From Streptomyces sp. LUP30 (GTDB lineage: Bacteria; Actinomycetota; Actinomycetes; Streptomycetales; Streptomycetaceae): a DNA stretch of 64,000 nucleotides. The notes below the pieces were generated by a model. The model was not told the origin of the DNA, did no database searches, and saw only the letters and a list, made by a program, of their open reading frames with translations. The DNA is taken from contig NZ_MJAJ01000045.1 of assembly GCF_001746365.1 (NCBI RefSeq), positions 72,861 through 136,860 on the forward strand. Direction: 5' to 3'. This document shows, one piece after another, positions 1-9,459 of the stretch. How positions within the stretch are numbered: the stretch's first letter is position 1; every line of letters starts with the position of its first letter. A program made the position numbers and the translations under genes.

Positions 1-1
1 C

Positions 2-901
2 GGGCGGCTCAAGGACCTCATCGACCGCGGCGACTGCGTGCTGGACGACGTCGCCGTCACCGTCCTGGACGAGGCCGACCAGATGGCCGACATGGGCTTC
101 ATGCCCCAGGTCACCGCGCTGCTCGACCAGGTGCGCCCCGAGGGGCAGCGGATGCTGTTCTCCGCCACCCTGGACCGCAACGTCGACCTGCTGGTGCGCC
201 GCTACCTCAGCGACCCGGTGGTCCACTCCGTCGACCCCTCGGCGGGCGCCGTCACCACGATGGAGCACCACGTGCTGCACGTCCACGGCGCCGACAAGCA
301 CGCCGCCACGACCGAGATCGCGGCGCGCGAAGGCCGGGTGCTCATGTTCCTGGACACCAAGCACGCCGTCGACCGGCTGACCCAGGACCTGCTGAACAGC
401 GGGGTAAGGGCCGCCGCGCTGCACGGCGGCAAGTCGCAGCCGCAGCGCACCCGCACCCTCGCCCAGTTCAAGACCGGGCACGTCACCGTGCTGGTGGCGA
501 CCAACGTCGCCGCGCGCGGCATCCACGTCGACAACCTCGACCTGGTGGTCAACGTGGATCCGCCGACCGACCACAAGGACTATCTGCACCGGGGCGGCCG
601 TACCGCCCGCGCCGGCGAGTCCGGCAGCGTCGTCACCCTCGTCACGCCGAACCAGCGTCGCGGCATGATGCGCCTCATGTCGAACGCGGGGATCAGGCCG
701 CAGACCACCCAGGTCCGCGCGGGCGACGAGGCCCTGAACCGGATCACCGGCGCTCAGGCGCCGTCCGGCGTCCCGGTCGTCATCACCGCTCCGGTCGCCG
801 ACCGCCCCCGGCGCGGCCCTTCCTCCCGGGGTCGCCGCCGCCCCTCCTCGACGAGCCGGCGGGCCCCCGTGCGTCCGTCCGGTCTCGACGCGGTGGCCTA
901 G
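2..901 (+). CDS. DEAD-box ATP-dependent RNA helicase (5' partial)
   Basis: The reading frame is open from base 2, so the N-terminal part with Walker A lies outside the window. What remains holds the DEAD box (VLDEADQMADMGF, about residue 20 of the fragment), motif III (LFSATLD), the helicase C-terminal domain with VATNVAARGIHVDNLD, and motif VI (HRGGRTARAGESG). The product would unwind RNA duplexes using ATP. The last 40 residues are a basic Arg/Ser/Pro-rich tail, typical of actinobacterial cold-shock helicases that bind structured RNA. A CBS-domain gene follows 47 bp downstream on the same strand, and a convergent RNase J gene lies nearby. Family assignment is secure; a cold-shock role is inference. 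Confidence 0.93.
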   Translation, partial: GRLKDLIDRGDCVLDDVAVTVLDEADQMADMGFMPQVTALLDQVRPEGQRMLFSATLDRNVDLLVRRYLSDPVVHSVDPSAGAVTTMEHHVLHVHGADKHAATTEIAAREGRVLMFLDTKHAVDRLTQDLLNSGVRAAALHGGKSQPQRTRTLAQFKTGHVTVLVATNVAARGIHVDNLDLVVNVDPPTDHKDYLHRGGRTARAGESGSVVTLVTPNQRRGMMRLMSNAGIRPQTTQVRAGDEALNRITGAQAPSGVPVVITAPVADRPRRGPSSRGRRRPSSTSRRAPVRPSGLDAVA

Positions 902-948
902 AACCCTCGTGTCCAGGAAGCCGACCCACTCTTCGCAGGAGGCACCTC

Positions 949-1353
949 GTGACGCCGGTTCAGGCGCAGTACCACCCGCCGGACGCCGACCTCGTCCACA
1001 GGACGGCGCAGGACGTCATGGACGCGGCCGGGCCGCAGGTCTGTGACGACATGAGCGTCGAGGTGGCACTGGCCGTGATGGCCGCCGCCCGCACCGGCCG
1101 GCTGGTCGTCTGCGACCAGGACGGCCACCCCACCGGCCTGGTCACCAGGACCGTCCTCGCCGCCGTCCGCGACGGCTCCGCCTACACGGACCGTGTCCGC
1201 CTGCGCGACGTCCTGGGCGACCACGGATCGTTCGCCCTCCCCCTGACCACGACGGCCGAAGCCGCGCGAGCGATGCGCATCCGTCGGTTCGACGCCCCGT
1301 CGGCGGCCTACGAGCGGGACAGCGCCCCGGGCGCCCCCGCTCCCGCCCGCTGA
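949..1353 (+). CDS. CBS-domain protein
   Basis: A protein of 134 residues from a GTG start, preceded by a strong ribosome site (AGGAGG at 937-942). Residues about 20-70 look like one CBS module (TAQDVMDAAGPQVCDDMS, then VVCDQDGHPTGLVTRTVLAA). The second half (LRDVLGDHGSFALPLTTTAEAARAM) resembles a shortened second module. CBS pairs bind adenine nucleotides and usually sense energy state. It follows the helicase by 47 bp and may share its transcript. The residues after about 115 are low-complexity. The partner it controls is unknown. Confidence 0.72.
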   Translation: MTPVQAQYHPPDADLVHRTAQDVMDAAGPQVCDDMSVEVALAVMAAARTGRLVVCDQDGHPTGLVTRTVLAAVRDGSAYTDRVRLRDVLGDHGSFALPLTTTAEAARAMRIRRFDAPSAAYERDSAPGAPAPAR

Positions 1354-1403
1354 ACGCATCGCGCCCGGTCGGACCCCTCTTCCCTTCTCCCTTGTGAGGC
1401 CAC

Positions 1404-1718
1404 ATGCGCTGCGTCATCGCCCGCTTCCCCTTCGAGCTCACCAAGGGCGGCGTGCTCGAATCGATGAAGGGCGTCAAGCCCGAACCGGTCACCGGTGAAT
1501 CCGTGACCATCGGCCGCCGCCATTACCCCGTCAAGCAGGTCGGCCAGATCATCACCCGCCAGGACCGCCGGGACTTCAGCGCCGCCGAGGTCTCCCGGGC
1601 CATGGCCCAGCTCGGCTTCACCTGCCGCACCCTCCCCGAGGCCGCGCCCGCGCCGGCGGGCATCCTCAGCTCGCTGCAGCGGGCCTCCGCGATGCTCGGC
1701 GCTCCCGTCACGGCCTGA
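1404..1718 (+). CDS. conserved hypothetical small protein
   Basis: A protein of 104 residues with an ATG start and a moderate ribosome site (GTGAGG, 1394-1399). It begins MRCVIARFPFELTKGG and contains a short strand-rich segment (VTIGRRHYPVKQVGQIITRQ) followed by a predicted helix (DFSAAEVSRAMAQLGF). There is no signal peptide, membrane segment or Cys cluster. Codon use is normal for the window. I do not recognise the family. Its place third in the helicase-CBS run and directly before a terminator hairpin suggests it ends that transcript. Confidence 0.7.
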   Translation: MRCVIARFPFELTKGGVLESMKGVKPEPVTGESVTIGRRHYPVKQVGQIITRQDRRDFSAAEVSRAMAQLGFTCRTLPEAAPAPAGILSSLQRASAMLGAPVTA

Positions 1719-1741
1719 CCGCGGAGCCGGGCACGAGCCGA

Positions 1742-1779
1742 GAGCCCGAACGCCCGTGACCGCGACGGCGTTCGGGCTC
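1742..1779. terminator. bidirectional terminator hairpin
   Basis: A perfect 13-bp inverted repeat (arms 1742-1754 and 1767-1779, left arm GAGCCCGAACGCC) with a 12-nt loop. It lies between convergent genes, 23 bp after the small hypothetical gene and well before the end of the RNase J gene. There is no U-tract, as is common for streptomycete hairpin terminators. Confidence 0.75.
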
Positions 1780-1969
1780 CTCCCGGTCCGTCGGCGAACC
1801 GGAGGCGACGCCCGGGATCGTCCGCCCCGCCCAGACACGACGGTCGCTGCGTCCTGGGGCACCGCGGTCCCCGCCGTCAGGGGCCCCGCCGAGGTCATCG
1901 CACTGCCCGGCCGACCGCGCCCCCCCCCGGAACCGGGAACGGAACCGGGGGAGTGCTGCGGGCCGCGGC

Positions 1970-3655
1970 TCAGGCGTCGATGATGACGGGGATGATGAGC
2001 GGCCTGCGGCGGTGGGTGCGGAAGGCCCAGTTCGCCACGGCGCGGGCGACGAGCTGCTCGAGCTGGCGCGCGTCCCCGACGCCTTCCTCCGCCGCGGTGG
2101 CGAGGGTCTTCTCGATGACGGGGATGACCGGCTCGAAGGTGCTGTCGTCGTGGACGAAGCCCCGGGCGAGGAAGTCGGGGGCTTCGGCGAGGGCGCCGGT
2201 GTCCGCGTCGACGATCGCCACCACCGTGACCACGCCTTCGGCGGCGAGGGTGAGGCGGTCCTTCAGGGACGCCTCGGTGGCGCCGCCGACTTCCATGCCG
2301 TCCACATAGACGTTGCCGGCCGGGACCTTGCCGGTGATGGACGCGCGCCCGTCCACGAGGTCGACGACGACGCCGTCCTCGGCGATGACGACCCGGTCGG
2401 GGGCGACACCGGTACGGATGGCGAGATCGCCGTTGGCCCGCAGATGGCGCCATTCGCCGTGCACGGGCATGACGTTGCGGGGCTTGACGATGTTGTAGCA
2501 GTAGACGAGTTCGCCGGCGCTGGCGTGCCCGGAGACGTGCACCTTCGCGTTGCCCTTGTGGACGACGTGGGCGCCCCACCGGGTCAGTCCGTTGATCACC
2601 CGGTAGATGGCGTTCTCGTTGCCGGGGATGAGCGAGCTGGCGAGCAGGACGGTGTCGCCCTTGCCGATGCGGATGACGTGGTCGCGGTTGGCCATCCGCG
2701 ACAGCGCGGCCATCGGTTCGCCCTGGGAGCCGGTGCACACCAGAGTGATCTTGTGGTCCGGGAGCTTCTCCAGCTCCTTGGTGCTCACGACCAGGCCGGA
2801 CGGGACCTTGAGATAACCCAGGTCACGGGCGATGCCCATGTTGCGGACCATCGACCGCCCGACGAAGGCGACCTTGCGGCCGTGCTGGTGGGCGGCGTCC
2901 AGGACCTGCTGGATGCGGTGCACATGGCTGGCGAAGCTGGAGACGATGACCCGGCGCGGCGCGGTGCGCATCACCTGCTCGATCGCCGGGTTCAGCTCAC
3001 GCTCGGAGGTGGTGAAGCCGGGCACCTCGGCGTTGGTGGAGTCGGTGAGGAACAGATCCACGCCCTCCTCGCCGAGGCGGGCGAAGGCGCGCAGATCGGT
3101 GATGCGGTCGTCGAGGGGGAACTGGTCCATCTTGAAGTCGCCGGTGTGCAGCACCATCCCGGCGCCGGTGCGGATCGCGACCGCGAGGCTGTCCGGGATG
3201 GAGTGGTTGACCGCCACGAACTCGCAGTCGAAGGGGCCGAGGCGACGCCGGTCGCCCTCCCGCACCCGTACGGTGCGCGGCCGGATGCCGTGTTCCTTGA
3301 GCTTGGCCTCCAGGAACGCCAACGTCAGCTTGGAACCGATGACGGGGATGTCGCGCCGCTCGCGCAGCAGATACGGCACGCCGCCGATGTGGTCCTCGTG
3401 GCCATGGGTGAGGACGATGCCCACGATGTCGTCCAGCCGGTCCCGGATCGAGGTGAAGTCCGGCAGGATCACGTCCACGCCGGGCTGGGTCTCCTCGGGG
3501 AACAGCACACCGCAGTCGACGATGAGCAGTTTGCCGGCGTGCTCGAAGACGGTCATGTTGCGGCCGATCTCACCCAGGCCGCCCAGGGCGATGACTCGCA
3601 GCCCTCCTTCGGGAAGGGGAGGGGCGGCTTTCAGTTCGGGGTGCGGATGACTCAT
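1970..3655 (-). CDS. rnj: ribonuclease J
   Basis: A protein of 561 residues, the full length of the RNase J family (metallo-beta-lactamase fold plus beta-CASP). The zinc-binding motif HGHEDH is at about residues 84-89, HTGDFKMDQ follows near residue 180, the beta-CASP segment has SFASHVHRIQQVLDAA, and the C-terminal motif HVSGHASAGEL is present. RNase J combines 5'-3' exonuclease and endonuclease activity in mRNA decay and rRNA maturation. The gene stands alone and converges on the helicase cluster. In the streptomycetes I know, rnj follows dapA; no dapA is visible here, so this may be a second copy or a rearranged locus (inference). The ATG may be leaderless (see the promoter entry). Confidence 0.95.
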   Translation of the reverse strand: MSHPHPELKAAPPLPEGGLRVIALGGLGEIGRNMTVFEHAGKLLIVDCGVLFPEETQPGVDVILPDFTSIRDRLDDIVGIVLTHGHEDHIGGVPYLLRERRDIPVIGSKLTLAFLEAKLKEHGIRPRTVRVREGDRRRLGPFDCEFVAVNHSIPDSLAVAIRTGAGMVLHTGDFKMDQFPLDDRITDLRAFARLGEEGVDLFLTDSTNAEVPGFTTSERELNPAIEQVMRTAPRRVIVSSFASHVHRIQQVLDAAHQHGRKVAFVGRSMVRNMGIARDLGYLKVPSGLVVSTKELEKLPDHKITLVCTGSQGEPMAALSRMANRDHVIRIGKGDTVLLASSLIPGNENAIYRVINGLTRWGAHVVHKGNAKVHVSGHASAGELVYCYNIVKPRNVMPVHGEWRHLRANGDLAIRTGVAPDRVVIAEDGVVVDLVDGRASITGKVPAGNVYVDGMEVGGATEASLKDRLTLAAEGVVTVVAIVDADTGALAEAPDFLARGFVHDDSTFEPVIPVIEKTLATAAEEGVGDARQLEQLVARAVANWAFRTHRRRPLIIPVIIDA

Positions 3656-3661
3656 ACCCTG

Positions 3662-3667
3662 ACGTTA
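3662..3667 (-). promoter_or_regulatory. candidate -10 box for a leaderless RNase J mRNA
   Basis: Read on the minus strand this is TAACGT, matching the TANNNT actinobacterial -10 pattern. It ends 6 nt before the RNase J ATG, so transcription would start at or next to the start codon. There is no convincing ribosome site before that ATG, which fits a leaderless message. The -35 region is weak. Confidence 0.35.
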
Positions 3668-3950
3668 CCCGGAGTGCGGGACGGACTGATCCATTGCCCC
3701 ACCTTCCGTGACCCCGGCCGTCGGCCCGCCGCCGAGAATTCCGGCCCGCGCGCACGGCCGCCGAGGGCCAACAGGCGGACGGCCGCGACCGGTTCGGGTC
3801 GCTCTGTGCGTGTATGTCCGCACATCGACGAACGATCAGGTCACCACCGTGCGGGCCGCGCTTCGGCAGTCGTGGTGGAGCAAGGAGACCGTGGAGGCGG
3901 CCGCCGGGACGATCCGTCGCTCGGCCCGGACGTGCGTCATGGTCAACGCC

Positions 3951-3973
3951 GGGATCCGGGATCCGGGATCCGG
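3951..3973. repeat. tandem GGGATCC repeat
   Basis: Three head-to-tail copies of the 7-mer GGGATCC plus two extra G. The GGATCC core is itself palindromic, so both strands carry near-identical arrays. It lies about 120 bp upstream of the zinc-ribbon gene. Function is unknown; replication slippage or a protein-binding array are both possible. Confidence 0.6.
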
Positions 3974-4092
3974 CGACCGGCCCGACCTGGATCCGGCCAA
4001 CGTCCGGGCACGCGCCCGACCCCGGCATCGGCGGCGCGACATCCGCGCGGGCCGGGGTCCACCCCCGCTCCACCCCCGCCTACACTCCCCCG

Positions 4093-4329
4093 ATGAACAC
4101 CATGCGGTGCACCCAATGCGGTCAGATCGGGCTTGAGCAGGGTTTCGTCAGTGACAGCGGCAGCGGAGCCCGCGGGTACGCGCGATGGTTCGGCGGCCTC
4201 ATCGAGCGGGGCGTCATGGGCATAGCCAAGACGCGGGGCCTGCCGCAATGGCAGATCGACGCCTTCCGCTGCCCGAACTGCGCGCACCTGGAGCTGTTCG
4301 CCGTCCAGCGATTGAACCTTCGCGCGTGA
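4093..4329 (+). CDS. small zinc-ribbon protein
   Basis: A protein of 78 residues. Two Cys pairs (MRCTQCGQ at the N-terminus and FRCPNCAHLELFA near residue 58) make a classic four-Cys zinc ribbon, with a Gly-rich spacer between. The ATG at 4093 sits 6 nt after a TACACT -10-like box (4081-4086) with no ribosome site, so the message may be leaderless. The family is common in actinobacteria, and I know no characterised member. It could bind nucleic acid or a protein partner; no neighbour helps decide. Confidence 0.75.
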   Translation: MNTMRCTQCGQIGLEQGFVSDSGSGARGYARWFGGLIERGVMGIAKTRGLPQWQIDAFRCPNCAHLELFAVQRLNLRA

Positions 4330-4503
4330 CGTCTCCGCCGTCTCCGTGAGGACGGCGACGCGGACCACCGCAGCTCGCCACGGGACGCGTCCGCCGCCTG
4401 CCGTGCACGCGTGGTGTCCGGTTCTCGACGGTCCGCGGTAAATGCCTGGACCGGGGACCGCCCATGACGGGACACTTCCGACTTCCTGATTTCCGGGAGT
4501 GTG

Positions 4504-6423
4504 ATGGGGACGACAGACACCCGAGGGCCGACGCCGGGCAGGAGCGCGGTGGTTCTGGCGCTGCGCCACTACGGCCGGGAACTGCTGCGACTGCGACGGC
4601 TGGCCCTGCCCGCACTGCTGCTGCCGGCCCTGGGCAACATCGGCACCCGCTACGTCGCCCCCCTGCTGATCGCCAAACTGGCGGGACAGGCCGCCGACGA
4701 GGGCGGTCTCACCCTCGCCTCGGCGCTGCCGTACGTGCTGGGCTTCGGCGTGACGCTCCTGCTCGCCGAGGCCGTGTGGAGGGTCGGGCAGCACTGCCTG
4801 AACCGGGTGGACGCCCTCGGCATGGAACACCTCTACGTGAGCGGCATGGACGAACTCCTCGCCAAGGACGCGTCGTTCTTCCACGACAACTTCGCCGGCT
4901 CCCTGACCAAGCGGGTGCTGAGCTTCGGCAAGCGCTTCGAGGACTTCGTCGACACGGTGACGTACCGGATCGTGGGCAGTCTCGTCCCCCTGGTGTTCGG
5001 TGCCGTGGTGCTGTGGAGCTACGCACCGATGCTCGTCGCCGGCCTGCTGGTGATGATCACGCTGACCGTGGCGGCCGCGACACCCCTGATCCGTCGTCGG
5101 CAGAGGCTCGTCAACGACCGCGAGGCGGCGATCGCCCGGGTCTCCGGGCACGTCGCCGACAGTCTCGTGAACATGGAGACCATCCGGGCGTTCGCCGCCG
5201 AGGGACGGGAGGCCGACGAACACCGCAACCGTGTCGCGGACTCCCGGCGTCTGACGCTCACCTCGTGGGACTACGGCAATCTGCGCGTCGACACCCTGAT
5301 CGCCCCCATGTCCGTGCTGACCAACGTGCTGGGACTGATGGTCGCCATCGTCTTCGGCGGTCCGGGCCAGGGAGTGGAGGAGGTCGTCGTCGCATTCACC
5401 TACTACTCGAACGCCACCCAGATCATGTTCGAGTTCAACCAGATCTACCGGCGTCTGGAAAGCTCCATGACCGAGGCGGCGCAGTTCACCGAGCTGCTGC
5501 TGGATCCGCCCACCGTGCTCGACCCGGGCGAACCCGAACCGCTCGCACCGCGGGACACCGGCATCCGCTTCGACGCCGTGACCTTCGCCCACGCGGGCGC
5601 GAAGCCGATTTTCCGGGGACTCGACCTGGACGTGCCCGCAGGCGCGCGGATCGGTCTGGTCGGCAGGTCCGGCGGCGGCAAGACCACGCTCACCCGGCTT
5701 CTGCTGCGGATGTCGGACATCGATGACGGACGCATCCTGATCGGCGGCCAGGACATCAGCCGACTGCGCCAGACCGACCTGCGCTCACTGATCGCCTACG
5801 TTCCGCAGGAACCCGCCATGTTCCACCGCAGCCTGCGCGACAACATCGCGTTCGCCCGGCCCGGCGCCACCGACGGGGAGATCCACGCCGCGGCCGCCGC
5901 CGCGCACGTCACGGAGTTCGCCGACCAGCTCCCCGACGGCTTCGGCACTCTGGTGGGGGAACGCGGAGTGAAACTCTCGGGCGGCCAGCGCCAGCGCGTC
6001 GCTCTCGCCAGGGCCATCCTGCGCGACGCCCCGATCCTGCTGCTCGACGAGGCGACCAGCGCGCTGGACTCGGAGAGCGAACTCCTCGTCCAGGACGCCC
6101 TGTGGCGGTTGATGGACGGGCGTACGGCCCTCGTGGTCGCCCACCGGCTGAGCACCGTCGCCGGGATGGACCGTCTCGTCGTCCTCGACCGCGGACGAGT
6201 CGTCGAGCAGGGCACCCACGAGGAGCTGCTCGTGGCGAACGGCGCCTACGCCAAGCTGTGGCAGCACCAGTCGGGCGGATTCCTCGGGGAGAGCACCCCG
6301 TCGTCGGCCGGACGCTCCGGCCCGGGAGCCGCTTCCGGCGGGCTGCCCGGAGCGGCCGACCCGACGCCCGGCGGGGACCGAAGGACGTCGTCGCACGCCC
6401 GTACGAGCAGCGGATCCACATGA
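4504..6423 (+). CDS. ABC exporter, fused permease and ATPase
   Basis: A protein of 639 residues with an N-terminal six-helix exporter domain (about residues 20-320) and a C-terminal ATPase. All ATPase motifs are intact: Walker A VGRSGGGKTT near 385, signature LSGGQRQR near 490, Walker B LLLDEATSALD near 513, and the H-loop in VVAHRLSTV. It probably works as a homodimer exporting a lipid, peptide or drug. A GTG at 4501 is in frame, but the ribosome site GGGAG (4495-4499) is better spaced for the ATG at 4504. The last 50 residues are a low-complexity Ser/Gly/Pro tail. The decayed gene that follows starts inside its stop codon. Confidence 0.92.
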   Translation: MGTTDTRGPTPGRSAVVLALRHYGRELLRLRRLALPALLLPALGNIGTRYVAPLLIAKLAGQAADEGGLTLASALPYVLGFGVTLLLAEAVWRVGQHCLNRVDALGMEHLYVSGMDELLAKDASFFHDNFAGSLTKRVLSFGKRFEDFVDTVTYRIVGSLVPLVFGAVVLWSYAPMLVAGLLVMITLTVAAATPLIRRRQRLVNDREAAIARVSGHVADSLVNMETIRAFAAEGREADEHRNRVADSRRLTLTSWDYGNLRVDTLIAPMSVLTNVLGLMVAIVFGGPGQGVEEVVVAFTYYSNATQIMFEFNQIYRRLESSMTEAAQFTELLLDPPTVLDPGEPEPLAPRDTGIRFDAVTFAHAGAKPIFRGLDLDVPAGARIGLVGRSGGGKTTLTRLLLRMSDIDDGRILIGGQDISRLRQTDLRSLIAYVPQEPAMFHRSLRDNIAFARPGATDGEIHAAAAAAHVTEFADQLPDGFGTLVGERGVKLSGGQRQRVALARAILRDAPILLLDEATSALDSESELLVQDALWRLMDGRTALVVAHRLSTVAGMDRLVVLDRGRVVEQGTHEELLVANGAYAKLWQHQSGGFLGESTPSSAGRSGPGAASGGLPGAADPTPGGDRRTSSHARTSSGST

Positions 6424-7060
6424 CCCCCACCGTCACGATTCCCCTGCGGCTGCGGCTGCGAGCCGCGGCCGGGTGCACCGCGCCGCCGGTCCGGGTCGGT
6501 GCTCTCGACGCCTCATCCTCGGACGACGTCTGGGCCGTGGGCACGCGGATCCCTCCGGAGCCCTCGAACCAGATCGCGGCGATGCACTAGGACGGGCACA
6601 GCTGGCGGCGGACGCGGCTGCCCGAGCACCCGCTTCACCCGTAGCGGCGTGCTGCCCGGCGAGACCAGCACGCTCGGCTACGTCCGGGCCCTGGCCGCGG
6701 ACGACGTCCGGGCGCTCGGGGAACACGCCTGGATCCTGGAGGACGAGACATCGGCAGACCCTCCCTTCGAGTACTTCTTCCTGCGCTGGGACGGCCACCG
6801 GTGGCAACGCGCCGCCTACCCGCCCAGAGCCGCCCACTCCGCAGTGATACAGCCGGTGGCGCCCGGCGGCTCCGGGGGCCTCGTACTGGGAGCCTGGCTG
6901 CGCCGCACGCCCACCGGCCGGTACCGGGGCATCGACGCTCCGCCACGGGTCGAGGGCTGGACGGACACGGGGGTGGAGCCCAAGAGGCGCCAATGGCTCG
7001 CGCTGCCGGACCTGGCCCTGGCGCCCGGCACGCACACGCTGTTCGGGGCCGGTGCCCCGC
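6420..7060 (+). pseudogene. decayed DVWAVG-repeat (beta-propeller-like) gene
   Basis: The start ATG overlaps the ABC exporter stop (ATGA). The first frame reads through a propeller-blade motif (DASSSDDVWAVG) and then AAMH, an amber codon, and DGHSWRRTRLPE. The amber stands exactly where such repeats carry Trp (W-DGHSW), so TGG to TAG is the likely lesion at 6588-6590. From about 6640 the similarity continues in another frame: RALAADDVRALGEH and then LRWDGHRWQRA. At least one nonsense change and one frameshift are therefore present. No signal peptide is visible and the 3' boundary is uncertain. Intact relatives are repeat proteins of streptomycetes with no clear function. Confidence 0.6.
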
Positions 7061-7307
7061 AGGGACCCCCACACCCGCGGTGCCTTCCAGGGCACGGCGA
7101 CCACGGGGTGGCCCGCGAACCGAGCCAGGGTGACGCTGGGCAGGGCGGCCGACGGATTGGCGGCCGGAAGGGGGGCCACGCGCGGCTCGGTGGCGGGAGT
7201 GAGAATTCGTGCGCCCCCGATGTCGAGAACGTCCGGGCGGCTCCGTCCCAGGGGCACGAGCGGCCTCGGACCTGCCGCTCGGCGACGCCGACGAAGGAGC
7301 GACCACC

Positions 7308-7805
7308 GTGGAAGCGACCGAGATCACCGAGATCCTGAACCGACCGATCAGCCAGCAGCTGCTGGCACGCGACCTGACCCGCCTGGCCTACGTCGCCAAG
7401 GACGGCACTCCGCGCTGTATCCCGATCGCGTTCACCTGGAACGGCTCGGAGATCGTCATGTGCACCACGAAGAACGCCCCGAAACTGCCGGCACTGCGCA
7501 AGAACCCGATGGTCGCCCTGACCATCGACACGGAGGTCCACCCGCCGAAGATCCTGCTCATCCGCGGGCGGGCCGAGCTCGACGTCGTCGACGGCATCCC
7601 GGACGAGTATCTCCAGATGAACGGCAGCTACGACATGACGCCCGAGCAGCGCGTCGAGTGGGAGGCGGAGGTCCGCTCGCTGTACGACGGCATGGTCCGG
7701 ATCGTCGTCACCCCGACCTGGGCCAAACTCATCGACTTCGAGACCACCCTGCCCACCGCGGTCGAGGAGCTGATCCGGCAACGGGCCGAGCGCCTGCAGG
7801 CATGA
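7308..7805 (+). CDS. pyridoxamine 5'-phosphate oxidase-like (PPOX) protein
   Basis: A protein of 165 residues from GTG 7308, with the ribosome site AAGGAG at 7294-7299; an upstream in-frame start would add low-complexity residues. The flavin-binding split-barrel pattern is visible: LTRLAYVAKDGTPRCIPIAF, then PALRKNPMVALTIDT and KILLIRGRAEL. Members bind FMN, F420 or haem and reduce or sequester small molecules. The substrate cannot be told from sequence. It converges on the aldehyde dehydrogenase gene, with 30 bp between them. Confidence 0.85.
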   Translation: MEATEITEILNRPISQQLLARDLTRLAYVAKDGTPRCIPIAFTWNGSEIVMCTTKNAPKLPALRKNPMVALTIDTEVHPPKILLIRGRAELDVVDGIPDEYLQMNGSYDMTPEQRVEWEAEVRSLYDGMVRIVVTPTWAKLIDFETTLPTAVEELIRQRAERLQA

Positions 7806-7835
7806 GATCTCCCTCCGCGCACCTGACTCGAGGCT

Positions 7836-9359
<1,524 letters not shown>

Positions 9360-9459
9360 CCTGGTCAGCCTCCTTCAGCAGCGCTGCCCGCCCTCGGACA
9401 GCTCTGCGGGCGACGATAGGGAAGGGGACGTTGCGGTCACGTTGCGGCGTCGGCGACGC

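Larger units (their letters stand above)
3656..4092. other. intergenic region, RNase J / zinc-ribbon gene
   Basis: A 437-bp divergent intergenic region. No credible gene is seen: the open frames are Arg/Pro-rich with no ribosome site. It holds the candidate RNase J promoter at its left end, a GGGATCC triplet repeat at 3951-3973, and a candidate leaderless promoter (TACACT, 4081-4086) for the zinc-ribbon gene at its right end. Confidence 0.5.

Noticed and set aside
4501..4506. GTG at 4501 as start of the first ABC exporter
   Set aside because: The GGGAG ribosome site would be 1 nt away; the ATG at 4504 is better spaced.
6433..7257. A minus-strand frame opposite the decayed propeller gene
   Set aside because: The plus strand shows the repeat motif in two frames, which explains the region; the minus frame has no recognisable domain.
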